From assembly GCA_946494345.1 (NCBI GenBank), contig CAMMBX010000063.1:1-6917 (forward strand): a stretch of 6,917 bases of DNA, in the 5' to 3' direction. This DNA comes from an uncultured Mycoplasmatota bacterium (GTDB taxonomy: Bacteria > Bacillota_I > Bacilli_A > RF39 > UBA660). The notes under the pieces are model-generated. The model was given only the letters and a program-made list of their open reading frames with translations. It had not been told where the DNA came from and did no database searches. Numbering within the stretch: the stretch's first letter is position 1; each line of letters begins with the position of its first letter. Positions 5,539 to 6,917 of this stretch are shown here, piece after piece. The translations under genes and the position numbers were made by a program.

Positions 5539-6917
5539 TTATTTTTTTATATCTAAAATTATAGGTAAAATGATAGGCCTTCTACCAGTTAAATTTAATA
5601 TAAATGGAATTAAGTCTAAACTTAATTGATTTTTAATATCTGTAAATGAAGCTTTTTTATCTTTTAACTTTTCATTAATAATATTAGTTGCTTCTTTTTC
5701 AATTTTTTTAAGCAGTTCTTCATTTTCATTTACTAAGACAAATCCTCTTGTTGTGATGTTTGGCTTTGTTAAAAGTGTTCTTTCTTTTCCATCAATATTA
5801 GCGATGACAACTAAGATACCGTCATTAGCCATTATTTTTCTATCTCTTATAACAGCACTACCAACTTCACCAATTCTATTACCATCTACATATATATCAT
5901 TGTTAGGATAACTTTCTCCCTTAGTTATTATATGATTTTTTAGGATTAAACTATCACCATTTTTTAGGATAAAAGTATTTTCTTTTGGTATACCACAATC
6001 TATTCCAAGATTAGCATGTTGTTTTAACATTCTATAATCTCCATGAAATGGCATTAAGTATTTTGGTTTTAATAATCTAATCATTAGTTTTAATTCTTCC
6101 TGGTTAGCATGACCTGATGTATGTAGATTATTCATAGTCATGTTAGTAAACACTTTAACTCCTTTTAAATATAGTTTATTAATAGTTTTATGAATACTTA
6201 AAGCATTACCAGGAATGGCACTTGATGAAAATATAACTATATCATCAGGCCTTAATTTTATTTGCTTATGAGTGCCATCTGCTATTCTTGATAGGGCTGC
6301 TAATGGTTCTCCTTGAGAACCAGTACATAGTATTGTTACTTCTCCAGGTTTTAGGGTATTGGCAACTTCAGGGGATACTAATAATTCTTTATGGTCAATA
6401 TATCCACCTTTAATAGAAATATCTATATTATTTTCCATACTTCGACCAAAGATACATATTTTTCTACCATGTTGGTAGCAAGATTCAAATATATGCTTTA
6501 ATCTATAAATATTAGAAGCGAAAGTTGCAATTATAATACGATTATATTTATACTTATCAAAAATATCAATAATAGCATCATCAACACGTGACTCACTAAT
6601 AGACATTCCTTCATTTAAGGCATTAGTACTATCACTTATTAATAAATCTACTCCTTCTTCACCAAGTTTAGCCATTTTATAAAGGTCAGCCATTGGTCCA
6701 ATAGGGGTTAAATCAAATTTAAAGTCTCCTGTTGTAACAATTCTACCATTAGGTGTTTTAATAGCTATACCATGAGAATCAGGAATAGAGTGAGTAGTTC
6801 TAATAAACTCAACTTCCATATACTTAAATTTTAATTTTGTATTTTCATCATAAACAAATAAGTTATCATATCTAATATTTCTGTCTTCTAATTTTAATTT
6901 AATTAATTCTTTAGCTT
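5539..6917 (-). CDS. rnjA: Ribonuclease J, 5' end beyond the window (partial)
   Basis: RNase J is a metallo-beta-lactamase/beta-CASP enzyme with 5'-3' exonuclease and endonuclease activity in mRNA turnover and rRNA processing. The visible 458 residues lack the first hundred or so of a usual 555. The in-frame Met at 6819 is not the start: the frame stays open to the window edge, and its 32 extra codons align with the region before FRTTHS in Bacillus RNase J1. Counting from Met-6819: HSIPDS His-10 (J1 His-142), GDFKFD Asp-32 (J1 Asp-164), SDSTN (62-66), GSQGEP (167-172), HTSGHA (233-238) and PFHGD His-259 (J1 His-390). The C-terminal domain ends in GRRPIILPIIL. The HxHxDH metal motif lies outside the window. 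The IPDS sequence favours J1 over J2, but the paralogue is not certain. A GNAT gene follows 12 nt later. Its promoter is not in the window. Confidence 0.96.
   Translation of the reverse strand, partial: AKELIKLKLEDRNIRYDNLFVYDENTKLKFKYMEVEFIRTTHSIPDSHGIAIKTPNGRIVTTGDFKFDLTPIGPMADLYKMAKLGEEGVDLLISDSTNALNEGMSISESRVDDAIIDIFDKYKYNRIIIATFASNIYRLKHIFESCYQHGRKICIFGRSMENNIDISIKGGYIDHKELLVSPEVANTLKPGEVTILCTGSQGEPLAALSRIADGTHKQIKLRPDDIVIFSSSAIPGNALSIHKTINKLYLKGVKVFTNMTMNNLHTSGHANQEELKLMIRLLKPKYLMPFHGDYRMLKQHANLGIDCGIPKENTFILKNGDSLILKNHIITKGESYPNNDIYVDGNRIGEVGSAVIRDRKIMANDGILVVIANIDGKERTLLTKPNITTRGFVLVNENEELLKKIEKEATNIINEKLKDKKASFTDIKNQLSLDLIPFILNLTGRRPIILPIILDIKK

Noticed and set aside
6817..6819. RNase J starting at the Met at 6819
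   Set aside because: The frame remains open to 6917 with residues that fit RNase J upstream of FRTTHS, and the metal-binding HxHxDH region would be missing from such a short protein.
1..6917. CRISPR array, toxin-antitoxin or phage-defence system
   Set aside because: No spaced direct repeats or defence-gene motifs are visible. The XRE gene has no adjacent toxin-like partner: it faces recA on one side and rny on the other.

Overview
The window is a low-GC, densely packed chromosomal segment of a Gram-positive, Bacillota-type bacterium. The evidence is the combination of GpsB, a B-type RNase P RNA, RNase Y, RNase J and a Bacillus-style LexA box. TGA acts as a stop (end of the acetyltransferase gene) and TGG encodes Trp, so nothing points to the Mycoplasma code 4. 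I infer a small-genome member of the Bacilli or Erysipelotrichia/RF39-like lineages, but the sequence does not fix the genus. No mobile element, CRISPR array, tRNA or prophage gene is visible. Most of the content is core housekeeping.

Left block, plus strand (36-1854): gpsB (cell division and wall synthesis coordination), rnpB (RNase P RNA) with a good sigma-A promoter inside the 3' end of gpsB, a short RodZ/YmfM-like membrane HTH protein, and pgsA, which overlaps it by 17 nt. A terminator whose hairpin starts inside pgsA closes the block. No terminator or promoter is evident between rnpB and rodZ, so the RNA gene may share a transcript with rodZ-pgsA.

Middle block (1855-5034): recA with a consensus promoter and a probable LexA (SOS) operator. 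Next comes a small minus-strand XRE-type HTH gene convergent with recA and divergent from rny. Then rny (RNase Y) has its own near-consensus promoter, with a perfect 12-bp palindrome just upstream of its -35. The rodZ-pgsA-(cinA)-recA-rny order is the one known from Bacillus subtilis, but cinA is missing here and the XRE gene sits between recA and rny.

Right block, minus strand (5011-6917): an RNase J gene, cut by the window end, followed 12 nt later by a GNAT acetyltransferase. They converge on rny, and both sides share one bidirectional terminator hairpin.

Three central RNA-processing functions (RNase P RNA, RNase Y, RNase J) therefore lie within 7 kb. A second theme is compaction: all three terminators overlap the stop codons of the genes they serve, and two are shared by convergent genes. 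I see no clear undescribed system. The best candidate novelty is the XRE gene/palindrome/rny promoter arrangement, which could put RNase Y under a dedicated local regulator.
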